In this document: positions 50,543 through 60,838 of the stretch, in pieces
Layout of the letters: each line of letters begins with the position of its first letter
How positions within the stretch are numbered: the first letter of the stretch is position 1
Source of the DNA: Citrobacter amalonaticus
GTDB lineage: Bacteria > Pseudomonadota > Gammaproteobacteria > Enterobacterales > Enterobacteriaceae
Direction of reading: 5' to 3'
Length of the DNA stretch: 64,000 nt
Assembly (NCBI RefSeq): GCF_002918555.1
Contig: NZ_PQMB01000008.1
Location: 86,491-150,490 of the forward strand
The notes under the pieces: generated by a model
Told to the model about the DNA's origin: nothing
What the model saw: the letters and a program-made list of their open reading frames with translations, nothing else
Databases searched by the model: none
Translations under genes and position numbers: made by a program

Positions 50543-51952
50543 ATGCAACGAGGGATAGTCTGGGTAGTCGATGACGATAGTTCCATCCGTTGGGTGCTTG
50601 AACGTGCTCTCGCCGGGGCGGGACTCAGCTGTACCACCTTTGAAAACGGCAACGAGGTGCTGGCTGCGCTGGCAAGCAAAACGCCTGACGTATTGCTGTC
50701 AGATATCCGTATGCCGGGAATGGACGGCCTGGCGCTGTTAAAGCAGATTAAACAACGCCACCCAATGCTTCCGGTCATCATAATGACGGCCCACTCCGAT
50801 CTGGATGCCGCCGTCAGCGCCTATCAACAAGGGGCGTTTGATTATCTGCCAAAACCCTTCGATATCGACGAGGCAGTCGCGTTAGTTGAACGCGCCATTA
50901 GTCATTATCAGGAACAGCAGCAGCCGCGCAATATTCAGATTAACGGCCCGACGACCGACATTATTGGCGAAGCGCCAGCCATGCAGGATGTGTTTCGCAT
51001 TATTGGGCGGCTGTCGCGTTCTTCCATCAGCGTGCTGATTAACGGTGAATCCGGTACCGGGAAAGAACTGGTTGCTCATGCCCTGCACCGCCACAGCCCG
51101 CGCGCGCAAGCGCCGTTTATCGCGCTGAACATGGCGGCGATTCCGAAGGACCTGATTGAATCGGAGCTGTTTGGTCATGAGAAAGGGGCGTTTACCGGGG
51201 CTAACGCCATCCGCCAGGGGCGCTTTGAACAGGCCGACGGCGGCACGCTATTCCTGGATGAAATTGGCGACATGCCGCTGGATGTCCAGACCCGTTTGCT
51301 GCGCGTGCTGGCTGACGGGCAGTTCTACCGCGTTGGTGGCTATGCGCCAGTGAAGGTCGATGTGCGCATTATCGCAGCAACGCATCAGAACCTGGAGCTA
51401 CGGGTGCAGGAAGGCAAGTTCCGTGAGGATCTGTTTCATCGCCTGAACGTAATTCGCGTGCATCTGCCTCCGCTGCGCGAGCGCCGGGAAGATATCCCCC
51501 GTCTGGCGCGTCACTTCCTGCAGGTTGCGGCTCGTGAATTAGGCGTTGAAGCCAAGTTGCTGCATCCGGAAGCCGAAACCGCGTTAACGCGTCTGGCGTG
51601 GCCAGGTAACGTACGCCAGCTGGAGAACACCTGTCGCTGGTTAACCGTCATGGCAGCCGGTCAGGAAGTGTTGATTCAGGATCTGCCAGCAGAACTGTTT
51701 GAATCCACGGTACCGGACAGCCCATCGCATATTCAGCCGGACAGTTGGGCCACCCTGCTGGCGCAGTGGGCAGATCGGGCGCTGCGTTCCGGTCATCACG
51801 ATTTGCTTTCTGAAGCCCAACCTGAAATGGAGCGGACGTTGCTGACGACTGCGTTACGTCATACGCAGGGTCATAAACAGGAAGCGGCACGGCTGCTCGG
51901 CTGGGGGCGTAATACGCTGACGCGTAAGCTGAAAGAGCTGGGAATGGAGTGA
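50543..51952 (+). CDS. glnG: Nitrogen regulator NtrC
   Basis: 469 residues from the ATG at 50543; an upstream frame overlaps glnL and is discounted. Receiver domain with Asp54 in [12 protein letters not shown], then the sigma-54 AAA+ domain (GESGTGKE Walker A, the GAFTGA loop, [11 protein letters not shown]alker B, residues about 140-380). A Fis-type HTH at the C-terminus reads [20 protein letters not shown]. It activates glnAp2. Confidence 0.97.
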   Translation: MQRGIVWVVDDDSSIRWVLERALAGAGLSCTTFENGNEVLAALASKTPDVLLSDIRMPGMDGLALLKQIKQRHPMLPVIIMTAHSDLDAAVSAYQQGAFDYLPKPFDIDEAVALVERAISHYQEQQQPRNIQINGPTTDIIGEAPAMQDVFRIIGRLSRSSISVLINGESGTGKELVAHALHRHSPRAQAPFIALNMAAIPKDLIESELFGHEKGAFTGANAIRQGRFEQADGGTLFLDEIGDMPLDVQTRLLRVLADGQFYRVGGYAPVKVDVRIIAATHQNLELRVQEGKFREDLFHRLNVIRVHLPPLRERREDIPRLARHFLQVAARELGVEAKLLHPEAETALTRLAWPGNVRQLENTCRWLTVMAAGQEVLIQDLPAELFESTVPDSPSHIQPDSWATLLAQWADRALRSGHHDLLSEAQPEMERTLLTTALRHTQGHKQEAARLLGWGRNTLTRKLKELGME

Positions 51953-52062
51953 TCGCACACGCTTGTGTAAAGATTAATAATTGAGCGCAAATTGCGGTTA
52001 TTTTGCGCTTTACTGTTCCGATGAGTTAAGTATGATCGTGCCCGCTAAACGGGGGAGTTATC

Positions 52063-52173
52063 ATGCTGGAATCTATCATTAATCTACTATCAAGCGGTGC
52101 GGTCGATAGCCACACGCCACAGACCGCAGTGGCTGCCGTACTGTGCGCCGCGCTGGTTGGGCTGTTCAGCTAA
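52063..52173 (+). CDS. yshB: Small membrane protein YshB
   Basis: 36 codons: start MLESIINLLSSGAVDSHTPQ, then a short hydrophobic helix TAVAAVLCAALVGLFS. GGGGGAG lies 6 bases before the ATG. It is nearly identical to E. coli YshB in the same place after glnG. Homologues in Salmonella affect growth inside host cells. Confidence 0.9.
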   Translation: MLESIINLLSSGAVDSHTPQTAVAAVLCAALVGLFS

Positions 52174-52175
52174 AA

Positions 52176-52256
52176 CTACCGGATGGCGCTAGCGCTTATC
52201 CGGCCTACAGGTGACTTCAAGCGTAGGCCCGGTAAGCGTTAGCGCCTCCGGGTAAC
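52176..52256. repeat. Pair of REP sequences (BIME) between yshB and hemN
   Basis: taccggatggcgctagcgct-tatccggcctaca (about 52178-52211) and the inverted partner gcgtaggcccggtaagcgtt-agcgcctccggg (about 52220-52253) form the two REP halves of a BIME. It lies between convergent genes and probably protects both 3' ends. Confidence 0.85.
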
Positions 52257-52260
52257 GTGA

Positions 52261-53634
52261 TTAAATCACCCGCGAGAACTGCTGCATACGCGCTTTCTGG
52301 CGCAGATAGGCGTCGAAGCACATGCAGATGTTACGAATCAGCAGACGCCCTTTCGCAGTAACCTGGATTCCCTTCTCATTTACCGCCACCAGCCCATCTT
52401 TCGCCAGCGGTGCCAGCAGTTGCAGATCATCAGTGAAATACTCAGCAAAGCTCAAATCCCACTGCTGTTCAATCGCAGCATACTCGAGGCGGAAGTTACA
52501 GATCAGCGATTTGATGACATCCCGGCGGATGCAGTCATCACGAGTCAGTGCTATACCGCGCCATAGCGCATCTCCACGTTCATCAACCTGCTGATAGTAA
52601 AGCTTCAGCTCTTTCTGGTTCTGCGCGTAGCAGTCGCCAATCATGCTGATGGCGGAAACGCCCATCCCCAGCAGATCGGTATCGCCCTGGGTGGTGTAAC
52701 CCTGGAAATTCCGGTGCAAAATGCCTTCACGCTGTGCAATTGCCAGTTCGTCATCCGGACGGGCAAAGTGATCCATACCGATAAACTGATAGCCCGTTTC
52801 GGTTAGCGACGCGATCGTCTCCTGCAAGATATCCAGCTTTTGCTGCGCGCCGGGCAGATCGGCATCTTTAATCTTTCGCTGGGCGGCAAAGAGCGTCGGC
52901 AGGTGCGCATAGTTAAAAACGCTCAGACGGTCAGGGTTCAGCTCCGCTACCCGCCTGAGCGTAAAAGCGAAGCTTTCCGGCGTCTGTTTCGGTAAACCGT
53001 ATATCAGATCGATATTTGTGGAGGTAAAGCCGATTTCACGAGCGTGGTTCAGCAGCGCAAAGATGAACTCCTCATCCTGCTCGCGATTGACCAGCCGCTG
53101 AACCTCTTTGTTGAAGTCCTGCACTCCCATGCTCAGGCGGTTAAAACCTTCCGCGCGTAAATGATCGAGCACATCCAGCTCAATCTCGCGGGGATCGACT
53201 TCGATCGAGATCTCCGCATCAGCGTTAAAATGGAAGTTTTCACGCAGCAACCCCATTAAGCGGCTGATTTGCGCTTTATTCAGATAGGTTGGCGTACCGC
53301 CGCCCCAGTGCAGCTGGCTTACATGACGACCGGCAAACAGCGGCGCACGATGAATGATTTCTTGCTCAAGCGCATCCAGATACCGATCGGCCTTATGCTG
53401 CTGGCGGGTCACAATCTTATTACAGCCGCAGAAGTAACAAAGTTTGTGGCAGAACGGGATGTGCACGTATAACGAGAGCGGACGCTCAGGATAACGCGCC
53501 ACGGCTTGCAGGAACGCGGCTTCACCGAACTCGTCAGAGAATTCCAGCGCGGTCGGGTACGAGGTGTAGCGTGGCCCGGAATAGTTATATTTCTGGATCA
53601 GGGCCAGATCCCAGTCTATTAGTTGGTCAGACAT
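52261..53634 (-). CDS. hemN: Oxygen-independent coproporphyrinogen III dehydrogenase
   Basis: 457 residues from the ATG at 53634 (GGAAGGAG upstream), the E. coli length; a GTG two codons earlier is less likely. It is a radical-SAM enzyme: CHKLCYFCGC (CxxxCxxC, residues about 62-69) binds the [4Fe-4S] cluster, followed by HWGGGTPTYL and GFNRLSMGVQDF. It makes protoporphyrinogen IX precursor in anaerobic haem synthesis. It begins 2 bases after the stop of a small upstream frame. Confidence 0.97.
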   Translation of the reverse strand: MSDQLIDWDLALIQKYNYSGPRYTSYPTALEFSDEFGEAAFLQAVARYPERPLSLYVHIPFCHKLCYFCGCNKIVTRQQHKADRYLDALEQEIIHRAPLFAGRHVSQLHWGGGTPTYLNKAQISRLMGLLRENFHFNADAEISIEVDPREIELDVLDHLRAEGFNRLSMGVQDFNKEVQRLVNREQDEEFIFALLNHAREIGFTSTNIDLIYGLPKQTPESFAFTLRRVAELNPDRLSVFNYAHLPTLFAAQRKIKDADLPGAQQKLDILQETIASLTETGYQFIGMDHFARPDDELAIAQREGILHRNFQGYTTQGDTDLLGMGVSAISMIGDCYAQNQKELKLYYQQVDERGDALWRGIALTRDDCIRRDVIKSLICNFRLEYAAIEQQWDLSFAEYFTDDLQLLAPLAKDGLVAVNEKGIQVTAKGRLLIRNICMCFDAYLRQKARMQQFSRVI

Positions 53635-53636
53635 GC

Positions 53637-53804
53637 TCACTCCTTCCGTTGGCGTCTCTGGCGACGTACCGGCTTAGCACCGCTACGGGTGATAAGCCGA
53701 CTGCGCAGCCACTTCTGTCGCCGCGACAATCGCTGTAGTTTAACGAATAACCACACCAGATAACATATAACCGGAAGGGTTATAAGCAGGACGGGCAAGC
53801 CCAC
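53637..53804 (-). CDS. Candidate 55-residue small membrane protein between yihI and hemN
   Basis: From a GTG at 53804 the frame reads VGLPVLLITLPVICYLVWLF as a transmembrane helix (residues about 3-21). It continues with a strongly basic tail (KLQRLSRRQKWLRSRLITRS, then RRQRRQRKE). It starts 12 bases after the yihI stop, in the same frame. It ends 2 bases before the hemN ATG, so hemN's ribosome binding site lies in its last codons. The start has only a weak Shine-Dalgarno (acggg). It could be a read-through artefact, but the membrane helix plus positive-inside tail is protein-like. Function unknown. Confidence 0.5.
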   Translation of the reverse strand: MGLPVLLITLPVICYLVWLFVKLQRLSRRQKWLRSRLITRSGAKPVRRQRRQRKE

Positions 53805-53816
53805 GGTGTAAACCCG

Positions 53817-54335
53817 TTAGTTGCCACCTCTGAGCAGGCGCATCATATCTTCCTGCTTTTCGTCCTCGCCCTCTTCTTCTTCGTCATCTTCATAAGAGAG
53901 GCCCAGTTTCTGCATCAGTTCGTCGATGCGATCCAGTTTGGCATCCACCCAGGTCTGATCTTCCGCACTCAGGGTTTCGCCTGCTTCCAGACGTTCCAGC
54001 AGCGCATCCAGGCGCTCATCCGTTTCCAGTAAATCCAACTCAGCCTGCGGTGAAAGCATAGGTTTCTCACTCTTCGGTTTGTGCTGTTTGGTGACCTTTT
54101 CGGTCACGCCCAGTGGAATGGGGGTTTTACTGCCAATACGTGGATCTTGTTGCTTGTTCTTATTTTTACCGCCAGAAGCTGCCGCATCACTACCTGTCGC
54201 ACGGCTACCTGCCGTGTGGCCACGGTGTTTTTTCTGACGTTTACGGTCGCGAGCTTCCTGATTCAGCTCTTCGCGTGTTTTACGACGCGCCTTTGCGGGA
54301 CCTTTACCGCGCGGTGTAGTAGAAGTTGGTTTCAT
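53817..54335 (-). CDS. yihI: Der GTPase-activating protein YihI
   Basis: 172 residues, highly charged. The lysine/arginine-rich N-terminus ([23 protein letters not shown]) leads into an acidic C-terminus ([16 protein letters not shown]). E. coli YihI (169) stimulates the GTPase Der and delays 50S maturation. csrC lies upstream on the same strand. Confidence 0.94.
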   Translation of the reverse strand: MKPTSTTPRGKGPAKARRKTREELNQEARDRKRQKKHRGHTAGSRATGSDAAASGGKNKNKQQDPRIGSKTPIPLGVTEKVTKQHKPKSEKPMLSPQAELDLLETDERLDALLERLEAGETLSAEDQTWVDAKLDRIDELMQKLGLSYEDDEEEEGEDEKQEDMMRLLRGGN

Positions 54336-54403
54336 AGTGATTCGTCTTTGGCTGTTTAATTCAGTATATATTTGCGCCGGAATCTAGCAGAAATAAGACA
54401 AAG

Positions 54404-54644
54404 AAAAAAGGCGACAGATTACTCTGCCGCCTTTTTTGCTGTCTAACAACCCTTAACGGGTTTTACATTCCCTGCAGGCTACCAACACACCCTGTTTATC
54501 CCTTAGCCTGAAACATTCCGTGTTATTTCCCTTTCCTTTTCTAACGTCTCCGGACGTACGTCTTCCTGACAAATCCTGTGTCTTCGCCTCCTGGCGCTCC
54601 TGACCCTCATCCTGAGTCGTCTATCCTTCAAGCTCCCTCGCTAT
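54404..54644 (-). ncRNA. csrC: CsrC small RNA
   Basis: About 241 nt on the minus strand, 5' end near 54644 (ATAGCGAGG). It contains many GGA motifs (AGGA, in hairpin loops such as gtccggagac and gccaggaggc). It ends in the terminator aaaaggcggcagagtaatct-gtcgcctttttt (54404-54436). Position between yihI and engB is as in E. coli. It sequesters CsrA and antagonises its regulation; synthesis depends on BarA/UvrY. The 54660-54870 stretch upstream is AT-rich, has no gene, and should hold its promoter. Confidence 0.93.
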
Positions 54645-54879
54645 GGGCACTACTCTACGCGATTGGATAAAACTAACAAGTAACCGGGACGATAATTTCC
54701 ATTTTTCAGATTATTTCGCATCTTTAATCCTATGATTTATATGACATATCACTTTTTATTAGCTGCAATTACTCTGAAATTTCGCATAAGAACAATCGGC
54801 AATGTCTCACAAAGTGAGTGGTTTTTACCTACACCCGGCAAATATCGAAATATCCGTTTTTTCCCGCAGTGAAGGTAAT

Positions 54880-54997
54880 GACGCTAAACAGGACAAAACG
54901 GCGTAGTCGTTTTGAACAGCGCTTACGCTGGCCCCGGAGGAGCAAGGCCGGGTAACAGCGCCAACGTACATGCAAGTTGAAGGATGACGTGTATAAT
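54880..54997. repeat. ERIC-type element with GC-rich insert upstream of engB
   Basis: Insert gacaaaacggcgtagtcgtt... ccgggtaacagcgccaacg (about 54891-54966) is close in sequence to the one at 26722-26803. The right end tgcaagttgaaggatgacg-tgtata (to 54995) is an ERIC terminus. The left ERIC half is missing. Its terminal tata forms part of a consensus -10 (tataat, 54992-54997) 35 bp before engB. Confidence 0.65.
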
Positions 54998-55031
54998 CGC
55001 CACAAAGCCTTGACTGACGGAGACGACCGCT

Positions 55032-55664
55032 TTGACTAACTTGAATTATCAACAGACGCACTTTGTGATGAGTGCGCCTGATATTCGCCATTTACCTTCC
55101 GATACCGGAATTGAAGTGGCTTTTGCAGGCCGTTCCAATGCAGGCAAATCCAGCGCACTGAATACGCTGACTAATCAAAAAAGCCTGGCCCGTACCTCTA
55201 AAACGCCAGGTCGTACCCAACTCATCAACCTGTTTGAAGTCGTTGATGGCAAACGTCTGGTTGACCTGCCGGGCTATGGTTATGCCGAAGTACCGGAAGA
55301 GATAAAGCGCAAGTGGCAGCGCTCGCTGGGCGAGTATCTGGAAAAACGCCAGAGCCTGCAGGGTCTGGTGGTATTGATGGATATTCGCCACCCGTTAAAA
55401 GATCTCGACCAGCAGATGATCCAGTGGGCAGTAGAGAGCAATATCCAGGTCCTGGTGCTGCTTACCAAAGCGGATAAGCTCGCCAGCGGAGCGCGTAAAG
55501 CGCAGCTGAATATGGTTCGTGAGGCGGTACTGGCCTTTAACGGCGATGTCCAGGTTGAAACGTTTTCTTCGCTGAAAAAACAGGGTGTGGACAAGTTACG
55601 GCAGAAGCTGGATTCCTGGTTCAGTGAACTGGCGCCGATTGAAGAGATGCAGGACGCAGAGTAA
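55032..55664 (+). CDS. engB: Ribosome-biogenesis GTPase EngB (YsxC/YihA)
   Basis: 210 residues starting with TTG at 55032 (GGAGAC upstream), as in the E. coli protein. G1 is [13 protein letters not shown]2 SKTPGRTQ, G3 [11 protein letters not shown] and G4 [10 protein letters not shown]. It is an essential 50S assembly factor. It is divergent from csrC and convergent with spf. Confidence 0.95.
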   Translation: MTNLNYQQTHFVMSAPDIRHLPSDTGIEVAFAGRSNAGKSSALNTLTNQKSLARTSKTPGRTQLINLFEVVDGKRLVDLPGYGYAEVPEEIKRKWQRSLGEYLEKRQSLQGLVVLMDIRHPLKDLDQQMIQWAVESNIQVLVLLTKADKLASGARKAQLNMVREAVLAFNGDVQVETFSSLKKQGVDKLRQKLDSWFSELAPIEEMQDAE

Positions 55665-55680
55665 CCCCCATTGATACGCC

Positions 55681-55836
55681 GAATGGCGATGCAGTCAATC
55701 CTCAGGAGCTTACATCACTAAGTGACTGGGGTGAAAAAGCGCAGATTTAAACGCTGCTTGCAGCGGCCCCGCAGAGCGAGGTTCAGGGATGGACCGAGTA
55801 ACAACGTCAACGCCCATGCAACCTGAAGTATGCCGA
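55681..55836. repeat. ERIC element with GC-rich insert between engB and spf
   Basis: The ERIC core aatcctcaggagcttacatc-actaagtgactggggtga (55698-55735) is followed by the GC-rich insert (about 55736-55800, ending gagtaacaac) and the ERIC right end gcccatgcaacctgaagtat-gccg. It is the most complete copy in the window. The rest of the 55665-56100 gap is spf and its promoter. Confidence 0.8.
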
Positions 55837-55843
55837 ATAAAAT

Positions 55844-55952
55844 AAAAAACGCCCCAGTCAGAAACTGACTGGGGCGGCTAAAATATTCAGCCAAATCCGA
55901 TTACGTGAAGTAAAAGGTCTGAAAGATAGAACATCTTACCTCTGTACCCTAC
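55844..55952 (-). ncRNA. spf: Spot 42 small RNA
   Basis: 109 nt, 5' GUAGGGUACAGAGG, almost identical to E. coli Spot 42 along its length. It ends in the GCCCCAGUCAG/CUGACUGGGGC terminator with a U tract (55844-55874). It is repressed by CRP-cAMP and pairs with sugar-use mRNAs such as galK. It is downstream of polA and convergent with engB, as in E. coli. Confidence 0.97.
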
Positions 55953-56074
55953 GCGAACAACTTTACTCTTTTTCGGGCATCTCAGAAAGCATTTTTTGTA
56001 ATTTTTTTTCATCCTTTACATAGGGAATTCTAATGATCATCACAAAATGCTCTATCTTATGTTGCTTAGTTACG

Positions 56075-56112
56075 AAAAAAGCGCCTTATTAAGTAACCCC
56101 TTAGTGCGCTTG
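56075..56112 (-). terminator. Possible polA terminator overlapping the stop codon
   Basis: aagcgc at the end of polA (about 56106-56111) pairs with gcgctt (about 56079-56084), followed on the minus strand by six T. The stem is short, so efficiency is uncertain. Confidence 0.5.
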
Positions 56113-58887
56113 ATCCCAGTTTTCACCACTTCCCGTCTCCACCAGTAACGGCACATCAATACGCGTACAGTTTTCCATCAGCTGATGGATCTTTTTCGTT
56201 ACCGCATCAAGATCATCTTTGTGCACCTCAAACACCAGTTCATCGTGTACCTGCATGATCATACGCACGCGCGGTTGCTCGGTTTGCAGCCACGCATCAA
56301 CGGCGATCATCGCACGCTTAATGATATCTGCGGCGGTACCCTGCATCGGGGCGTTGATTGCCGCACGCTCGGCTCCAGCACGGCGTGCGCCGTTGCTGGA
56401 TTTGATGTCCGGCAGATAGAGACGACGACCTTCCAGTGTCTCAACATAACCCTGCTCTTTAGCCTGAGCACGCGTGCGTTCCATATATTCCAGTACGCCA
56501 GGGTAGCGTTCGAAGTAGAGGTCCATGTACTTCTGCGCCTCTTTACGCGGAATATTCAGCTGGCGCGCCAGGCCAAACGCGCTCATGCCGTAGATCAGAC
56601 CAAAGTTAATCGCTTTGGCGCTGCGACGCTGCTCGCTGGTTACCGTTTCTAGCGGCAAACCAAACACTTCGGCAGCCGTTGCACGGTGAATATCTTTTCC
56701 TTCCGCAAACGCGGTGAGCAGACCTTTGTCACGCGAGAGATGCGCCATAATACGCAGTTCAATCTGGGAGTAATCCGCCGACACAATCACGTAATCTTTC
56801 GGCGGGATAAACGCCTGACGGATACGACGTCCTTCGTCATTGCGTACCGGAATATTTTGCAGGTTAGGATCGGTCGAAGACAAACGCCCCGTCGCCGTCA
56901 CCGCCTGATGGTAGGAGGTATGTACCCGTCCGGTTTTCGGATTGATCATCAGCGGCAGCTTATCGGTGTAGGTCGATTTGAGCTTCGCCAGTCCGCGATA
57001 CTCCAGGATGACCTTCGGCAGAGGATAGTCCAGTGCCAGCTCTTCCAGCACCTCTTCTGAGGTTGACGGCGCACCGCCAGGCGTTTTCTTCAGCGGCTTG
57101 ATTCCCTGTTTTTCAAACAGGATCGTCTGCAACTGCTTGGTGGAGGAGAGATTAAACACTTCCCCGGCAATGTCATGCGCTTTCTTTTCCAGCTCAGCCA
57201 GACGCAACGTGATCTCCTCTGAGTGCTTATGCAGCACCGCAGGGTCAATCTTCACACCGTTACGCTCCACGCGAGACAGCACCGGCACCAGCGGCATTTC
57301 GATATTTTCGAAGATGTTCAACGGCCCTTTATGCTGTTGCAGCTCCGGCCACATTTTCAGATGCAGCTGTAAGGTGACGTCCGCATCTTCCGCCGCATAG
57401 CGTCCAGCCTCTTCGAGGGCTATCTGGTTGAACGTCAGCTGATTTTTGCCTTTCCCGGCGATCTCTTCAAAGGTGATGGTTTTATGCTTTAACCAGCGAT
57501 CGGACAAGCTGTCCATATCGTGACGCCCGGCGACGCTGTTCAGGATGTAGGATTCAAGCATGGTATCAAAAGCGATACCGCGTAGCTCAATGCCGTAATT
57601 CGCCAGAATGCCGCGATCGTATTTCAGATTCTGCCCGACCTTCTTCGCGTTTTCATCTTCCAGCAGCGGCTTCAGGAGTTCCAGCGCCCGGTCACGGGAG
57701 ATCTGATCTGGCGCATCCAGATAATCATGCGCGACAGGGACATAGGCTGCCACGCCCGGTTCGGTAGCAAATGAAAGCCCGACCAGATTCGCAGAGATGT
57801 TATCGAGGCTGTCTGTTTCTGTATCAAAGGCAAAGACGGGCGCTTTCTTCAACTTTGCAATCCACTCTTCCAGGGTTGCCTCATCCAGAATGGTCACGTA
57901 ATTTTCGGATGACAGTGTCGCTACAGCCGCTTCCGGCACGTCATCAACAGCAGCCGTTTCTTGCGGTTTGGACGCAGGTTTAGCCCCCTTCGCCTGAAGC
58001 CACTTCCCGGCTTCAACATCGGTGATCCAGCGCCTGAACTCATACTTTTTGAACAGACCAAGTAGTTCATCAGCAACCGGCTGCTGCACTTCAAGCTGCT
58101 CGCAGGTTAACTCCAGCTCAACATCCGTTTTGATGGTAGCCAGCTGATAAGAGAGATAAGCGACCTCTTTGTTTTGTTCAAGCTTCGCCGCCATAGTCTT
58201 TGCACCGCGGAAAGTCAGTCCGGCGATTTTGTCTGACTCTGCGTAAAGCGTATCCAGGCCACCCAATCCCTGCAGCAGTGCCTGAGCCGTCTTCTCGCCT
58301 ACCCCCGGAACGCCAGGGATGTTATCGGAGGAGTCGCCCATCAGGGCCAGAAAATCAATAATCAGTTCTGGCGGAACACCATACTTGGTCACCACTTCAT
58401 CCGGGCCGAGCACCGTGTTAGTCATGGTGTTGATGAGCGTAATATCCGGCGTTACCAGCTGCGCCATATCTTTATCACCGGTGCTGATCAGCACCGGACG
58501 ACCAGCTTTCTCAGCTTCACGCGCCAGAGTACCGATAACATCATCCGCTTCTACACCGGATACCGCCAGTAACGGCAGCCCCATCGCTTTGACCATGGCG
58601 TGCAAAGGTTCAATCTGCGCACGCAGATCGTCGGGCATTGGTGGACGATGGGATTTGTAATGCTCAAATAATTCATCACGGAAGGTTTTACCCTTAGCAT
58701 CAAATACCACTGCCGCATGCGTGGGCTGATACTGCATGATCAGGCTGCGCAGCATGTTGAGGACACCGTACATCGCGCCCGTTGGCTCTCCCGCACTGTT
58801 CGTCAGCGGCGGAAACGCGTGGTAAGCGCGATAGAGATAAGATGAACCGTCTACAAGGATAAGTGGGTTTTCTGGGATCTGAACCAT
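56101..58887 (-). CDS. polA: DNA polymerase I
   Basis: 928 residues, the length of E. coli Pol I. The 5' nuclease domain is 1-323 ([30 protein letters not shown]). The 3'-5' exonuclease domain is about 324-517 ([11 protein letters not shown], active DxE). The polymerase domain follows ([16 protein letters not shown] motif [21 protein letters not shown] motif [12 protein letters not shown] motif C). Acts in Okazaki fragment maturation and repair. Confidence 0.98.
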   Translation of the reverse strand: MVQIPENPLILVDGSSYLYRAYHAFPPLTNSAGEPTGAMYGVLNMLRSLIMQYQPTHAAVVFDAKGKTFRDELFEHYKSHRPPMPDDLRAQIEPLHAMVKAMGLPLLAVSGVEADDVIGTLAREAEKAGRPVLISTGDKDMAQLVTPDITLINTMTNTVLGPDEVVTKYGVPPELIIDFLALMGDSSDNIPGVPGVGEKTAQALLQGLGGLDTLYAESDKIAGLTFRGAKTMAAKLEQNKEVAYLSYQLATIKTDVELELTCEQLEVQQPVADELLGLFKKYEFRRWITDVEAGKWLQAKGAKPASKPQETAAVDDVPEAAVATLSSENYVTILDEATLEEWIAKLKKAPVFAFDTETDSLDNISANLVGLSFATEPGVAAYVPVAHDYLDAPDQISRDRALELLKPLLEDENAKKVGQNLKYDRGILANYGIELRGIAFDTMLESYILNSVAGRHDMDSLSDRWLKHKTITFEEIAGKGKNQLTFNQIALEEAGRYAAEDADVTLQLHLKMWPELQQHKGPLNIFENIEMPLVPVLSRVERNGVKIDPAVLHKHSEEITLRLAELEKKAHDIAGEVFNLSSTKQLQTILFEKQGIKPLKKTPGGAPSTSEEVLEELALDYPLPKVILEYRGLAKLKSTYTDKLPLMINPKTGRVHTSYHQAVTATGRLSSTDPNLQNIPVRNDEGRRIRQAFIPPKDYVIVSADYSQIELRIMAHLSRDKGLLTAFAEGKDIHRATAAEVFGLPLETVTSEQRRSAKAINFGLIYGMSAFGLARQLNIPRKEAQKYMDLYFERYPGVLEYMERTRAQAKEQGYVETLEGRRLYLPDIKSSNGARRAGAERAAINAPMQGTAADIIKRAMIAVDAWLQTEQPRVRMIMQVHDELVFEVHKDDLDAVTKKIHQLMENCTRIDVPLLVETGSGENWDQAH

Positions 58888-59250
58888 AATGTCCGTGCCT
58901 GTTTATCAGATTATGGGTAAAGGATGCCACAGACCGGATGAAAACATGAGTTTTTCACCGCATTTGTCGAAAAACTTTTGCAGATCTTCTGGATCGCTCG
59001 CAAAGCGATCTGTGGATAACTTTGTGTATAAATAATTTACATCGATTTAATTTCAATAGCATGCTTTTAGCATCATTAATTTTTTACTTATTTTTCAATA
59101 AATTAAATTTTTATGTTTTACATCCTGCCTCAAATAAGCCCAGACAGAAGATGTGGATAGATATACGCTTATTTTCAATTTCGCGAAGAACCATCATTTG
59201 AACCGATTTCTGATAAAATCAGCCCCTTACGCCGCTTTAGCGTGCTGTTT
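58888..59250. other. polA/yihG divergent intergenic region
   Basis: AT-rich 363 bp, with gatctgtggataactttgtg at about 59009-59028 and a similar tgtggata near 59151, both resembling the TGTGGATAA family. Promoters of polA (leftward) and yihG (rightward) must lie here. No coding frame is supported. Confidence 0.5.
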
Positions 59251-60186
59251 ATGGCTAACCTTTTGAATAATTTAATTATGACAAGAATACTCGCGGCAAT
59301 AACGCTTTTGCTGAGTATCGTATTGACCATTCTGGTCACCGTATTTTGTTCTGTACCGATCATTATTGCCGGGATCGTGAAACTCCTGCTGCCCGTGCCG
59401 TTTGTCTGGCGCAAAGTGTCTCAGTTTTGTAATGCGATGATGTACTGTTGGTGTGAAGGCCTGGCATTACTGTTACACCTGAATCCTCATCTGAAATGGG
59501 ATGTGCAAGGGCTGGAAGGGCTAAGCAAAAAAAACTGGTACCTGCTTATCTGCAACCATCACAGCTGGGCCGATATTGTGGTGCTTTGTGTTCTGTTTCG
59601 TAAGCATATCCCGATGAATAAGTACTTTCTCAAGCAACAACTGGCGTGGGTGCCATTTATCGGCCTGGCATGCTGGGCGCTGGATATGCCATTTATGAAG
59701 CGTTATTCACGCAGTTATCTGCTTCACCACCCGGAGCGACGAGGTAAAGACGTGGAAACCACACGGCGCTCTTGTGAGAAGTTTCGTGTTCATCCGACAA
59801 CCATCGTAAATTTTGTGGAAGGCTCACGCTTTACCGACGAGAAACATCGCCAGACCCGTTCATCGTATAAAAACCTGCTGCCACCGAAAGCGGCGGGGAT
59901 CGCCATGACGCTGAATATATTGGGGGCGCAGTTCGATAAACTGCTCAATGTATCGTTGTGCTATCCGGAAAACGATCGTACGCCGTTCTACGATATGCTA
60001 AGCGGTAAGCTGACGCGTATTGTCGTACGCGTAGACCTGCAGCCGATTAAAGAGGAGCTGCATGGCGACTACGTGAATGACAAAGAATTTAAGCGCCGTT
60101 TTCAGCATTGGTTGAATACGCTCTGGGGTGAGAAAGACGCGCTAATAGATGAGATTAAAGCCGCAGGTAAAAACGCCGGTCAGTGA
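59251..60186 (+). CDS. yihG: Inner-membrane 1-acyl-glycerol-3-phosphate acyltransferase YihG
   Basis: 311 residues from the ATG at 59251 ([10 protein letters not shown], as in E. coli). N-terminal membrane helices span about 10-50. PlsC-family motifs are NHHSWADIV (HX4D, residues about 97-105) and [13 protein letters not shown]. coli YihG prefers to put cis-vaccenate into lysophosphatidic acid. It is convergent with dsbA. Confidence 0.94.
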   Translation: MANLLNNLIMTRILAAITLLLSIVLTILVTVFCSVPIIIAGIVKLLLPVPFVWRKVSQFCNAMMYCWCEGLALLLHLNPHLKWDVQGLEGLSKKNWYLLICNHHSWADIVVLCVLFRKHIPMNKYFLKQQLAWVPFIGLACWALDMPFMKRYSRSYLLHHPERRGKDVETTRRSCEKFRVHPTTIVNFVEGSRFTDEKHRQTRSSYKNLLPPKAAGIAMTLNILGAQFDKLLNVSLCYPENDRTPFYDMLSGKLTRIVVRVDLQPIKEELHGDYVNDKEFKRRFQHWLNTLWGEKDALIDEIKAAGKNAGQ

Positions 60187-60200
60187 CCGGCGATTTTTTT
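60169..60200. terminator. Shared terminator of yihG and dsbA
   Basis: cgccggt / accggcg hairpin with seven T on the plus strand (60194-60200) and an A run on the other side. It spans the yihG stop codon and reaches the dsbA stop. Confidence 0.8.
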
Positions 60201-60822
60201 ATTTCTTACCTACCAGATATTTTACGGTATCCGCGTACTGCTCTACGAAGATATCCATGCTGCTGGTATCCATTCCCTGCGGGTTCAGCTGATATTTACC
60301 GTTTACAAACATCGCCGGAACGCCCTGCAGCTGCAGATCGGAAGCCGCTTTTTCCTGCTGCGCAACCAGTGATTTCACCACAAAGCTGTTCCACGCCGCA
60401 TCGTAGTCTTCACCTTTCACACCCGCGTTAACGAAGACTTTACGGATATCAGCAACAGACTGAACGGTCTGAGTTTTCTGTACCGCTTCAAACAGTGGCA
60501 CAGTCACCTTATCTTCAACGCCCAGCGCAATCGCCACGGCCCACGCCTGAGTCAGATCTTTGCCCAACGGCCCAAGAAACTCGACGTGATACTTGGTCAT
60601 TTTTACGCCTTCCGGCAGCTTTTTCTTCACATTGTCAGAAACATGAAGAACTTCTTCAAACTGGAAGCAGTGCGGGCAGTAGAAAGAGAAGAACTCCAGT
60701 ACCTGCGGTTCACCAGCGACTGGCTTTTCCAGCGTAGTGTACTGCTTACCGTCTTCGAACTGCGCAGCCGATGCGCTAAAAGCTAAAACCATACCGGCCA
60801 GCGCCAGCCAAATCTTTTTCAT
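60199..60822 (-). CDS. dsbA: Periplasmic thiol:disulfide oxidoreductase DsbA
   Basis: 207 residues from the ATG at 60822. Signal peptide [19 protein letters not shown], then the thioredoxin-like active site [11 protein letters not shown] (Cys49 and Cys52 of the precursor) and the cis-proline [10 protein letters not shown]. It introduces disulfides into secreted proteins. It is one residue shorter than in E. coli (LGPLG in place of MGGDLG). It lies 16 bp after srkA. Confidence 0.97.
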   Translation of the reverse strand: MKKIWLALAGMVLAFSASAAQFEDGKQYTTLEKPVAGEPQVLEFFSFYCPHCFQFEEVLHVSDNVKKKLPEGVKMTKYHVEFLGPLGKDLTQAWAVAIALGVEDKVTVPLFEAVQKTQTVQSVADIRKVFVNAGVKGEDYDAAWNSFVVKSLVAQQEKAASDLQLQGVPAMFVNGKYQLNPQGMDTSSMDIFVEQYADTVKYLVGKK

Positions 60823-60838
60823 GATCAACTCTCTCCGA

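Noticed and set aside
55665..55860. CRISPR-like or phage attachment site beside Spot 42
   Set aside because: The repeated sequence is an ERIC element; there are no regularly spaced repeats and no integrase or phage gene anywhere in the window.
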